From Rhodospirillales bacterium (GTDB lineage: Bacteria; Pseudomonadota; Alphaproteobacteria; Rhodospirillales; Magnetospirillaceae), in the NCBI GenBank assembly GCA_030040955.1, contig JASHSH010000026.1, positions 1-11,532 on the forward strand: a stretch of 11,532 nt of DNA. The letters are read 5' to 3'. A program made the translations under genes and the position numbers. Each line of letters starts with the position of its first letter. The first letter of the stretch is position 1. Shown here one piece after another: positions 1 to 6,051 of the stretch. The notes under the pieces were generated by a model. That model ran no database searches and was not told where the DNA came from. It was given only the letters and a program-made list of their open reading frames with translations.

Positions 1-1
1 G

Positions 2-607
2 TTCAAGCCCGATTTCCTGCGCATCGCGCCGAACAACCGCATGCCCGCCATTGTCGATCACGCCCCGGCCGATGGGGGCCCGCCGATCTCGATCTTCGAA
101 TCCGGCGCCATCCTGCTCTATCTCGCAGAGAAAACGGGGCGCTTCCTGCCCAAGGACATCCGCGGCCGCGTCGCCACGCTGGAATGGACCTTCTGGCAAG
201 TGGGCGGGCTGGGTCCGATGTCCGGCCAGAACACGCATTTCTCCGCCTACGCGCCGGAGAAGCTTCCCTACGCCATCGAGCGCTACGGCAAGGAGGTCAA
301 CCGGCTCTACGGCGTGATGGACGGGCGGCTGCGCGGCCGCGCCTTCCTCGCCGGCGACGATTACACCATCGCCGACATGATGTCGTACCCCTGGGTGGTG
401 CCGTGGGAGCGTCAGGGCCAGAAGATGGCGGACTTCCCCGATCTCAAGCGCTGGCTCGATTCGATCGCGGGCCGTCCCGCCACCGTCCGCGCCTACGAGG
501 TGGGCAAGACCGTGTCGTCGGGCCCGTCGGGGATCCGGACCGAGGCCGAGCGCAAAATCCTGTTCGGCCAGACCGCCGATACCTTGCGCAAGGCGCGGGG
601 AGGCTGA
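2..607 (+). CDS. Glutathione S-transferase, Nu-class (YghU/YfcG-like), 5' partial
   Basis: Frame 2 is open from the first base, so the gene starts upstream of the window; 201 codons are visible before the TGA at 605-607. The ATG at 41 is internal: the codons before it read FKPDFLRIAPNNRMPAIVDH, the conserved thioredoxin-fold segment leading to the cis-proline (MPAIVD). The glutathione gamma-glutamyl contact 'FESGAILLYLAEKTGRFLP' follows. The all-alpha C-terminal domain shows the GST N-capping box and hydrophobic staple (DDYTIADM, bases 358-381). The 'NP/NNRMPAI' plus 'ESGAIL' combination is typical of the Ure2p-like/Nu-class enzymes YghU and YfcG, which act in the cytosol as glutathione or disulfide-bond reductases; this assignment is from recognition, not a search. 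The catalytic Thr/Asn near the N-terminus lies outside the window. The next gene, also a GST, begins 4 nt after the stop, so the two are probably co-transcribed. Confidence 0.9.
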   Translation, partial: FKPDFLRIAPNNRMPAIVDHAPADGGPPISIFESGAILLYLAEKTGRFLPKDIRGRVATLEWTFWQVGGLGPMSGQNTHFSAYAPEKLPYAIERYGKEVNRLYGVMDGRLRGRAFLAGDDYTIADMMSYPWVVPWERQGQKMADFPDLKRWLDSIAGRPATVRAYEVGKTVSSGPSGIRTEAERKILFGQTADTLRKARGG

Positions 608-611
608 GCCC

Positions 612-1310
612 GTGCCGATTCTGCTCTGGGAGCTGGCCGGCGCCGATCCGGATCGCCGGTTCAGCCCCTATTGCTGGCGCATCCGCATGTCGCTGCGCCA
701 CAAGGGCCTCGACTTCGTCACCCGGCCCTGGCGCTTCACCGAAAAGGACCGCATCGCCTTCACCGGCCAAGGCAAGGTGCCGGTGATCGAGGACGGCGAG
801 AAACGCGTCCACGATTCCTGGGCCATCGCCGAGTATCTCGACGAGGCCTATCCCGACCTTCCGTCGATATTCGGCGGCGCCGCGGCCAAATCCATCGCGC
901 GCTTCGTCACCGACTGGGCGGAAAGCGTGGTCCAGTCCGGCATGGCGCCGATGCTGATGGCCGACATCTGGGCGATCGCGGACGCCAAGGACCAGGCCTA
1001 TTTCCGCGCCAGCCGCGAGAAATTTTGGGGCGGGCGCAAACTGGAGGAGGTGCAGGCCGACCGCGACGAGCGCCTGCCCACCTTCCGCAAGTCCCTCGAT
1101 CCGCTGCGCCGGATGCTGCGCCACCAGCCGTTCATCGCGGGCGCTTCGCCGGCTTGGCCCGACTTCGCCGTGTTCGGCCCGTTCCAGTGGGCGCGCTGCG
1201 TCAGTCCCTACAAGCTGCTCGCCGACGACGATCCGGTGCATGCCTGGCGCGCGCGCATGCTCGACCGGTTCGAGGGCGAGGCGGCGCGGGCGGTCGGCTT
1301 CGCGGCCTGA
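612..1310 (+). CDS. Glutathione S-transferase family protein, LigE/beta-etherase-like
   Basis: 232 residues from a GTG start, chosen because GGGAGG lies just upstream inside the end of the preceding GST gene and because the protein begins directly at the first thioredoxin-fold strand (PILLWELAG). Residues 17-23 (FSPYCWR) are the glutathione-activating turn with a candidate Ser18 and a nearby Cys21. KVPVIED (55-61) carries the cis-proline and HDSWAIAEYLDE (67-78) is the gamma-glutamyl binding helix. The C-terminal helical domain spans about 92-225. 'SPYxWR', 'DSWxIAEYLDE', 'SREKFWGGRKLEEVQADR' and 'LPTF...LDPLRRML' closely parallel LigE/LigP, the glutathione-dependent beta-aryl ether cleaving enzymes of lignin catabolism. 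Whether this one cleaves aryl ethers is not shown: many LigE relatives are uncharacterised, and it lacks the long C-terminal tail I recall for LigE. Probably co-expressed with the upstream GST. Confidence 0.88.
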   Translation: MPILLWELAGADPDRRFSPYCWRIRMSLRHKGLDFVTRPWRFTEKDRIAFTGQGKVPVIEDGEKRVHDSWAIAEYLDEAYPDLPSIFGGAAAKSIARFVTDWAESVVQSGMAPMLMADIWAIADAKDQAYFRASREKFWGGRKLEEVQADRDERLPTFRKSLDPLRRMLRHQPFIAGASPAWPDFAVFGPFQWARCVSPYKLLADDDPVHAWRARMLDRFEGEAARAVGFAA

Positions 1311-1319
1311 CCGGCCGCG
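1301..1319. terminator. GC-only hairpin at convergent gene ends (candidate bidirectional terminator)
   Basis: CGCGGCC (1301-1307) and GGCCGCG (1313-1319) form a perfect 7-bp stem around the 5-nt loop TGACC. The loop includes the TGA stop of the plus-strand GST gene. The hairpin occupies the only gap (15 nt) between that gene and the minus-strand DUF336 gene, where a bidirectional terminator would be expected. There is no T-tract on either side, so it is not a canonical intrinsic terminator. Confidence 0.35.
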
Positions 1320-1325
1320 CGCCCG

Positions 1326-1859
1326 TCACTTCGCTCCCAGCGTCGCGATCGCGGCCTTGCACACCACCTCGTCCTGCGAGCTGGTGCCGCCCGAGCAGCC
1401 GATGCCGCCGATCAGCTTGCCGTCGACGACCAGCGGCAGTCCGCCGCGCACCGCCATCACGTCGTCGACCGTGAGCACGGCCAGATTGCCGCCCTGGACG
1501 GCGGCCTCGAACGCCTTGGTCTCGCGCCGGAACTTTGCGGCGGCGCGCGCCTTGTGCTCGGCGATGGCGACGGAGGCGATCTGCGCGCCGTCCATGCGCT
1601 GGAAGGCGACCAGGTTTGCCCCCGAATCGACCACCGCGACATTCATCTTCCAGTCGCGCCGCTTGGCCTCGGCGATCGCCGCCTCGATCAGCGCGGTGGC
1701 CTGGTCGAGCGCGATCGGCGCGCCGTAGGGAATGTCGAACGGCATCTTGTCGGGCACATTGTCGAGCGGATTCGGCTTCTGGTCGTCGGCGCGCGCCGGC
1801 GGCCCCAGCGCCGCGGCGATCAGGATCGCCGCGCAGACTGCCGACATCGATCGGCGCAT
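1326..1859 (-). CDS. Secreted GlcG/HbpS-family (DUF336) protein
   Basis: 177 residues. An N-terminal signal peptide (basic MRR, hydrophobic 6-20, likely cleavage after ARA at residue 24) sends it to the periplasm. The mature part from about 47 is a single GlcG/HbpS domain: 'ALDQATALIEAAIAEAKRR', then 'MNVAVVDSGANLVAFQRMDGA' and the closing 'GKLIGGIGCSGGTSSQDEVV'. HbpS members bind haem and other members of this fold are of unknown role, so haem binding is only a possibility. Cys155 and Cys167 sit in the terminal conserved loop and could form a disulfide in the periplasm. A GGGAGG-type ribosome binding site precedes the ATG. The upstream gene on the same strand ends 21 nt away, so the two form an operon. 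Confidence 0.87.
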   Translation of the reverse strand: MRRSMSAVCAAILIAAALGPPARADDQKPNPLDNVPDKMPFDIPYGAPIALDQATALIEAAIAEAKRRDWKMNVAVVDSGANLVAFQRMDGAQIASVAIAEHKARAAAKFRRETKAFEAAVQGGNLAVLTVDDVMAVRGGLPLVVDGKLIGGIGCSGGTSSQDEVVCKAAIATLGAK

Positions 1860-1880
1860 GGTCGTTCCTCCCGCGGCCGG

Positions 1881-2711
1881 TTATTTCGACTTCTGGACGT
1901 AGATTTCGCCGACGAATTCCCAGTCCCCGCCATACTTGGCCTGGGTCGCGGCGGTGAGATGCTCGTTCAGCTTGTAGGGCGAGGCATGCGAGACCTGGAG
2001 CTGAAGCGCGTAGGGCATGTCGATCTTCTTGGCCTCCAGCTTCGCATCCTTGGCCAGCAGCGACTGCACGATGGCGGCCTGGTAGACCGAGCCGCCGAAA
2101 TATGAGCAGAACATCTTGCTGACATTCTTCGGCCCGCCCGTCTGACCGGCCTCCTTGCCGTAATCGAGCGCATCGTCGTGGCCCTCGGTGCCGAAATCGG
2201 AATTCTCGAGCGGCACCGCGAGCGGCAGCAGATAGCTCATGCGGCCGTTCGCCCAGATGCTGGCCACCTTCGCCGCGGCGGCGGCGAGCGCGGCGTCCTT
2301 CGGGCGGAACACGTAGAACAGATAGCCGGCATGGATTTCGAGGTCGCGCCGGTCGACCCCGTTGCCGATATCGCCGCTCTCCTTGATGTATGCCTCGGCG
2401 GTCCGCCCGTTGGGCCCGACATAGACCGCGACATGGACCGCGTTGGCGTCGCCCTTCTTGGCGGCCGCGTCCCACTTCGATTCGAGGTCCTTGAACACGT
2501 TCTGGTCGACGGCGATCCCGTATTCGGTGACGCTGCTCTTCTCCTTGAGCAGCTTGAACATGATATCGCCCGGCTTCAGCACCTTGTCGGCGTTGACGTC
2601 GCTCACCAGCGTCACGTTCGCGCCCCAAGCGCTGGGCGCGGTCAACGCCAACGCCGCCGCGACCGCCATGCCCGAAACCGCATGCGCGCGCCAAGTCCAG
2701 GACTCACTCAT
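1881..2711 (-). CDS. Exported protein, probable permuted NlpC/P60 (YiiX-type) papain-fold enzyme
   Basis: 276 residues with a signal peptide (hydrophobic 14-28, likely cleavage after AWG-A31) and a strong AGGGAGG ribosome binding site. At first sight hypothetical, but the order of motifs fits the circularly permuted NlpC/P60 fold. LKPGDIMF (45-52) opens the domain; VHVAVYVG (92-99) supplies the candidate catalytic His93; TAEAYI (104-109) supplies the acidic Glu106. A strand 'GYLFYVFRPKD' (129-139) and the Ala-rich helix follow, then SKMFCSYFGGSVYQAA (198-213) with candidate nucleophile Cys202. In this clade His precedes Cys, as in YiiX/YaeF. Known members are peptidases, amidases or lipid-modifying enzymes; no substrate can be inferred. 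The stretch between GDI and the His (about 40 residues) is longer than usual, and the region after 215 is unrecognised. It lies between a small lipoprotein gene and the DUF336 gene on the same strand. Confidence 0.62.
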   Translation of the reverse strand: MSESWTWRAHAVSGMAVAAALALTAPSAWGANVTLVSDVNADKVLKPGDIMFKLLKEKSSVTEYGIAVDQNVFKDLESKWDAAAKKGDANAVHVAVYVGPNGRTAEAYIKESGDIGNGVDRRDLEIHAGYLFYVFRPKDAALAAAAAKVASIWANGRMSYLLPLAVPLENSDFGTEGHDDALDYGKEAGQTGGPKNVSKMFCSYFGGSVYQAAIVQSLLAKDAKLEAKKIDMPYALQLQVSHASPYKLNEHLTAATQAKYGGDWEFVGEIYVQKSK

Positions 2712-2799
2712 CTCGCCCTCCCTGGGTTGGAGTTCCGTACCCGCCCGTGCGAATTCCGTCTGCCGCCTCCCTGCCGCGGTCCGCGCGCCCGAACCGGCG

Positions 2800-3042
2800 C
2801 TACTGGATGCAGGCGAAGGTGGCCAGGTGGTTGTGCTGGTCGTCTTGGGCTTCGCTGCGGAACTCGGCGTTGCGCCCGTATTTCTTGCATTCGGCCTGGG
2901 CGACGTCGCGCGCGTCGGGCATCTGGTTCAGCAGCGAGTCGTAGCGCACCACCACGCTGTCCGCGCTCGATTTCGTCACCGCCGGGCCCGAGGCGCAGGC
3001 GGCGCACAGGGCAATGCCCAGGAGCCAATACCGTTTCCGCAT
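2800..3042 (-). CDS. Small two-cysteine lipoprotein, function unknown
   Basis: 80 residues beginning MRKRYWLLGIALCAAC, a short signal sequence ending at a lipobox-like CAAC with Cys16 as the probable lipidated residue; Cys at -3 is unusual, so ordinary cleavage is also possible. The mature part has the pattern 'VVRYD....A..VAQAECKKYGRNAEF......LATFAC', with Cys52 and Cys78 likely disulfide-bonded. I recognise this pattern from many short uncharacterised lipoproteins of alphaproteobacteria but know no function. GGGAGGAG precedes the ATG. It is the promoter-proximal gene of the leftward group, 88 nt ahead of the NlpC/P60-like gene; the 2712-2799 gap shows no convincing terminator or second promoter. 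Confidence 0.78.
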   Translation of the reverse strand: MRKRYWLLGIALCAACASGPAVTKSSADSVVVRYDSLLNQMPDARDVAQAECKKYGRNAEFRSEAQDDQHNHLATFACIQ

Positions 3043-3113
3043 CGCTTCTCCTCCCCACCGCGATCCCGCGCGGCACGCGCCGGCGGGATGTCACCCAACC
3101 TTCGCGCGGCGAG

Positions 3114-3129
3114 TGTGACACATTTCACT
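3114..3129. promoter_or_regulatory. CRP/FNR-family operator, TGTGA-N6-TCACT
   Basis: TGTGACACATTTCACT matches the CRP consensus TGTGA-N6-TCACA at nine of ten half-site positions. It lies in the 177-nt region between divergent gene sets, in a locally AT-richer patch, and overlaps the -35 of the candidate rightward promoter. Its centre (about 3121.5) is some 79 nt from the leftward ATG and 98 nt from the rightward ATG. Chance occurrence is possible, and which CRP/FNR-family protein would bind is unknown. Confidence 0.45.
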
Positions 3130-3144
3130 GACGCGTGATACGAT
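3115..3144 (+). promoter_or_regulatory. Candidate sigma-70-like promoter for the rightward genes
   Basis: GTGACA (3115-3120; 5 of 6 to TTGACA) and TACGAT (3139-3144; 4 of 6 to TATAAT) are separated by 18 nt. This would start transcription near 3151, about 70 nt before the ATG at 3220. The -35 lies inside the CRP-like palindrome, so the bound factor would more likely repress than activate in this direction. Confidence 0.35.
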
Positions 3145-3219
3145 CAGCTCCATATTCGGGCCGCGGGCAAAACGGCCGCGCCGGTCGCGGCGTTGCCCGG
3201 CGCCGAGGGGAGGGCAGCC

Positions 3220-3744
3220 ATGAAATCGATCCGCGTCGCGGCGTGCGTGTTCGCCTTCGCGGTCGCCGCGTCCTCCGCCGCCCGGGCCGACGCGTTGAGC
3301 GACGGCGCCGGCGATCTCGGCGCCGCCATCGCGGCGATGAGCAATTGCACCGCCATCGCCAACGAGATCGTGGCGCGCAAGGTCCCGCCGGGCCACGCCC
3401 GCGCGCTTGCGCTGGAGGAGGCCAACGCCGCCCAGACCGACCCGACCAAGAAGATCGCCATCGATCCCGTGCACGCCACGTACCGTCAATGGATGCAGGC
3501 CGAGGTGCAGAAGCTCGCCGCCTGCGGCCATGCCTTCGTTCCGGCCGAGGCGAAGGCCGAGGCGACGCTCACCAGGCTCGACGCGATGAAGCTGTCCGAT
3601 GCCGACGGGACCAAGATCCCGGCCGTCATCGACCGCTGGCACACCGCGCGCGAGACGCTGGTGGCGGCCATCGGCAAGCTGTCCGACGACCGGATGGTCC
3701 AGCACTATGTGCACCAGGCGCTGCTCGCGGAATTCCTGAAATAG
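3220..3744 (+). CDS. Exported protein of unknown function
   Basis: 174 residues from ATG 3220, preceded by GAGGGGAGGG at 3205-3214 with a 5-nt spacer. A TTG nine codons upstream would put a charged leader (MPGAEGRAA) before the signal peptide and has no Shine-Dalgarno, so I reject it. The signal peptide (MKSIRVAACVFAFAVAASSA) is probably cut after ARA at residue 23. The mature protein is mainly helical by composition, with Cys43 and Cys102 as the only mature cysteines and so a likely disulfide. The line 'VHATYRQWMQAEVQKLAACG' and the C-terminal 'DRWHTARETLVAAIGKL' look like amphipathic helices. I do not recognise the family. It is the first gene of the rightward pair, followed after 39 nt by the cysteine-rich secreted protein, with which it is probably co-transcribed. 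Confidence 0.75.
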   Translation: MKSIRVAACVFAFAVAASSAARADALSDGAGDLGAAIAAMSNCTAIANEIVARKVPPGHARALALEEANAAQTDPTKKIAIDPVHATYRQWMQAEVQKLAACGHAFVPAEAKAEATLTRLDAMKLSDADGTKIPAVIDRWHTARETLVAAIGKLSDDRMVQHYVHQALLAEFLK

Positions 3745-3783
3745 GCCGCCGCCGGCCGCCGATTCGAACGCAAGGGGAAACGC

Positions 3784-4752
3784 ATGACCCGCTCCGGCAT
3801 CCTCTATCTGCTGGCGATCCTGGCGACCAGCCTGTGGCTCGCGTCTTCGGCCTTCGCCGCCGACGACTATTGCTACAAGGACAGCTACGGGCGCGGCGTC
3901 GGGACCATCCCCAACGATTGCGGCGCCAAGGAAAACGACGCCGGCCTGTGCTACGGCAAGTGCAAGGCGACCTATTACGGCGTCGGCCCGGTCTGCTGGC
4001 AGAGCTGCCCGAGCGGCTATGTCGACACCGGCGCGCTTTGCCACATCGACAAGGCGCTGACCACCGGCGGCAGCTGGGTGTGCACGGCGGAGAAATGGGG
4101 CATCTGCTGGTTCAAGAAGCACGAATGCCCGTCCGGCTACACCAATGTCGGACTGTTCTGCGCGCTCAATACGCCTTCCGTGCCGGCGGGCTACAAGGGG
4201 CTGACCGGGCTCGACATCGTCAAGGATTCCTACGGCCGCGGAGTCGGCACCATCCCCGGTTGCCCGTCGAACAAGAGCTACGACGCCGGACTTTGCTATG
4301 TCGGTTGCAAGAGCGGGTATAGCGGAATCGGACCGGTCTGCTGGGATTCCTGCCCGTCGGGCTATTCCGCCTGCGGCGCCGGCTGCGCCACCAGCTCGAA
4401 GGAATGCGCGACCGTCACCGCCAACATGGTGACCAGCACGCTCACGCTCGCCGTCAACATCGCCACCATGGGCGGCGCCGGCGAGGCCGAGGCGGCCGAG
4501 GATTCGGCCGAGGAGGCGACCAAGCTGGAGCAGCAGATCCAGCAGGCGAAGGATGCCTGGAACCAGCTCAAGAACTCGTCGCAATACAAGACGCTGATGG
4601 CGACGGCGAAGGGCGTTTCCTACGCGGCGAAGATGGAGAAGCTCGCCACCGCGCAGAACACCGGCGAGGCGCTGAAGGCGCTGGCCGGCTTCGATCCGAC
4701 CGGCATCAGCGAGACGGTGGCCGCGTTCTCGTTCCACGTCTGCCATCAGTAG
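3784..4752 (+). CDS. Secreted cysteine-rich protein with a 48-residue tandem duplication
   Basis: 322 residues, with AAGGGGA before the ATG. The signal peptide (1-25, cut after AFA) is followed by a cysteine-rich region, 26-208, with 19 cysteines. Residues 32-79 and 147-194 are copies of one unit: KDSYGRGVGTIP, a variable segment with one Cys, DAGLCY, CK, GPVCW and SCPSGY. A degenerate partial copy (98-126) carries GICW and CPSGY. Residues 209-240 are Ala/Thr/Val-rich and hydrophobic without Cys, and 238-275 look like an amphipathic or coiled-coil helix (ATKLEQQIQQAKDAW). A twentieth Cys is three residues from the C-terminus (VCHQ). The even number suggests disulfide pairing after export. I know no characterised bacterial family with this repeat; the CxxGY/GxxC style resembles extracellular repeats of eukaryotic microbes, but that is only an impression. 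Possible roles are adhesin, secreted toxin or envelope protein; none can be chosen from sequence. Confidence 0.85.
   Translation: MTRSGILYLLAILATSLWLASSAFAADDYCYKDSYGRGVGTIPNDCGAKENDAGLCYGKCKATYYGVGPVCWQSCPSGYVDTGALCHIDKALTTGGSWVCTAEKWGICWFKKHECPSGYTNVGLFCALNTPSVPAGYKGLTGLDIVKDSYGRGVGTIPGCPSNKSYDAGLCYVGCKSGYSGIGPVCWDSCPSGYSACGAGCATSSKECATVTANMVTSTLTLAVNIATMGGAGEAEAAEDSAEEATKLEQQIQQAKDAWNQLKNSSQYKTLMATAKGVSYAAKMEKLATAQNTGEALKALAGFDPTGISETVAAFSFHVCHQ
3877..4020 (+). repeat. Intragenic repeat, copy 1 (48 codons)
   Basis: Encodes residues 32-79 of the cysteine-rich secreted protein. By eye it is identical to copy 2 at 34 of 48 residues without gaps; the central variable segment (residues 44-51) differs most. 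Confidence 0.85.
4222..4365 (+). repeat. Intragenic repeat, copy 2 (48 codons)
   Basis: Encodes residues 147-194. Synonymous differences from copy 1 are frequent even in identical peptide stretches (for example in the KDSYGRGVGTIP segment), so the duplication is old rather than recent. Confidence 0.85.
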
Positions 4753-4808
4753 CGCGCGGCGCTTCCGGTCCCGGCCCCGTTCCGAGCCCGGCCGTAGGCC
4801 CGAATCGA

Positions 4809-4834
4809 GGGGCGCGCCGGCGCGCGGCGGCCCC
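4809..4834. terminator. Strong GC palindrome downstream of the cysteine-rich gene
   Basis: GCGCGCCGGCGCGC (4812-4825) is a perfect 14-nt palindrome, flanked by GGGG (4809-4812) and CCCC (4831-4834), so a larger imperfect hairpin can form. It lies 57 nt after the stop of the secreted protein gene and about 180 nt before the dehydrogenase start, where a transcript end is expected. No T-tract follows. The rest of 4753-5017 shows no gene and no convincing promoter. Confidence 0.3.
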
Positions 4835-5017
4835 AATCATTCCTTGCAGGCGTTCGCCCCGCCCGATACGCTGACGCGCCCTCCGAACGCCCGCCGCCGC
4901 GGTCGCCGGGAGGGGGCGACGGTCGGACCACGGGGGGTCTTTGACCTGCTCTACAGCCTGGCGGTCCGTGGGAGAGACGGCATCGACGCGGCCGGAATCG
5001 CGGCCTTGGAGCACGGC

Positions 5018-6028
5018 ATGGCGGAAGCCCGCGACCACGACTCCCCCGCAGCGCGAGGCCGGGCGCGCGCCCGCGACCCCGCGCCGATCTGCCTGATCCT
5101 CCAGCCCATCCATCCCATCGCCGACGAAATCCTTCGCGCGGCCGGAATCGAGCCGGTACAGGGGGCCGACGCCGGCGGCGCGGCCGATCGGGTGGCCGCC
5201 GTGATCAGCCGCAACGCGCCGGTCGACGACGGGTTCATGGCGCGCCATCCCGGCCTGCGCGTCATCGCCAAGCACGGGGTCGGACTCGACGCGATCGATC
5301 TCGACCGCGCCCGGGCGCGCGGCATCCCGGTCGTGTTCACGCCGGGCGCGAATTCGCTGTCGGTGGCCGAGCATGCGATGGCGCTGATCCTGGCGCTGGC
5401 CAAGCGCCTGCCGGAGACCGACCGCGCGGTGCGGGCGGGAGACTTCGCCATCAAGTTCCGCGCGAGCTTCCTCGAGCTCGCCGACCGTACGCTCGGCATC
5501 GTCGGCTTCGGCCAGGCGGGGCGGCGGCTGGCCCGCATCGCCCGCGCCGGCTTCGCCATGCGCATCCTGGTGCATTCGCCTTCGGTGCCCGACGCGATCC
5601 TGGCCGAGGAGGGGACGGAACGCGCCCTCGATCTCGATTCGCTGCTCGGCGAGGCCGACATCGTCTCGCTGCACCTGCCGCACCGGCCGAGCTCGGCCGG
5701 CGCGATCGGCGCCGCCCAGATCGCGCGCATGCGGAAGGGCGCGATCCTGATCAACACCGGGCGCGGCGGCGCGATCGACGAGGATGCCGCCGCCGATGCG
5801 CTGGTCTCCGGCCGGCTCGGCGGGCTGGGCCTCGACGTGTTCGCCCAGGAGCCGCCCGACCTCTCGCATCCGCTGTTCCGCGCGCCCAACCTGATCGCCA
5901 CGCCGCATGTCGGCGGCTCGTCGGTGGCGACGCTGGAGCGCACCGCGCGCAGCGTGGCGGAGCAAGTCGTCACCATCGTTACCGGCGGCGGCGGCCAACT
6001 GTTCCTGGCCGGCCGCGCGGCCAACTGA
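5018..6028 (+). CDS. D-isomer-specific 2-hydroxyacid dehydrogenase (PGDH-like)
   Basis: 336 residues from ATG 5018, chosen because GGAG at 5008-5011 precedes it by 6 nt and because the length then matches the family (about 310-340). The frame is open back to an ATG at 4844, but that would add 58 low-complexity Arg-rich residues. The substrate domain comes first (ICLILQPIHPIADEIL); the NAD(P) domain is inserted, with the Rossmann motif GFGQAG at 163-168. The catalytic Arg249 (NTGRGG), Glu278 (FAQEP) and His297 (TPHVGG) are all present, so it should reduce a 2-oxo acid or oxidise a D-2-hydroxy acid in the cytosol. The residue at the end of beta-2, usually the Asp that selects NAD, is Ser187 here (VHSPS), so NADP use is possible. 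The substrate is not fixed by sequence. The RraA-family aldolase gene follows after 23 nt. Confidence 0.9.
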   Translation: MAEARDHDSPAARGRARARDPAPICLILQPIHPIADEILRAAGIEPVQGADAGGAADRVAAVISRNAPVDDGFMARHPGLRVIAKHGVGLDAIDLDRARARGIPVVFTPGANSLSVAEHAMALILALAKRLPETDRAVRAGDFAIKFRASFLELADRTLGIVGFGQAGRRLARIARAGFAMRILVHSPSVPDAILAEEGTERALDLDSLLGEADIVSLHLPHRPSSAGAIGAAQIARMRKGAILINTGRGGAIDEDAAADALVSGRLGGLGLDVFAQEPPDLSHPLFRAPNLIATPHVGGSSVATLERTARSVAEQVVTIVTGGGGQLFLAGRAAN

Positions 6029-6051
6029 AACCAGAGCAAGGAGGACGATCC

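Noticed and set aside
3193..3219. TTG start for the secreted protein at 3220
   Set aside because: No Shine-Dalgarno at that site and it would bury the signal peptide; GAGGGGAGGG precedes ATG 3220.
4941..4969. TTGACC as a -35 element ahead of the dehydrogenase operon
   Set aside because: No AT-rich -10 hexamer at 16-18 nt; spacing gives GC-rich GGTCCG/GTCCGT, so a promoter call is not supported.
4844..5017. N-terminal extension of the dehydrogenase from ATG 4844
   Set aside because: Adds 58 Arg/Pro-rich residues outside the family's normal length; ATG 5018 has a spaced GGAG.
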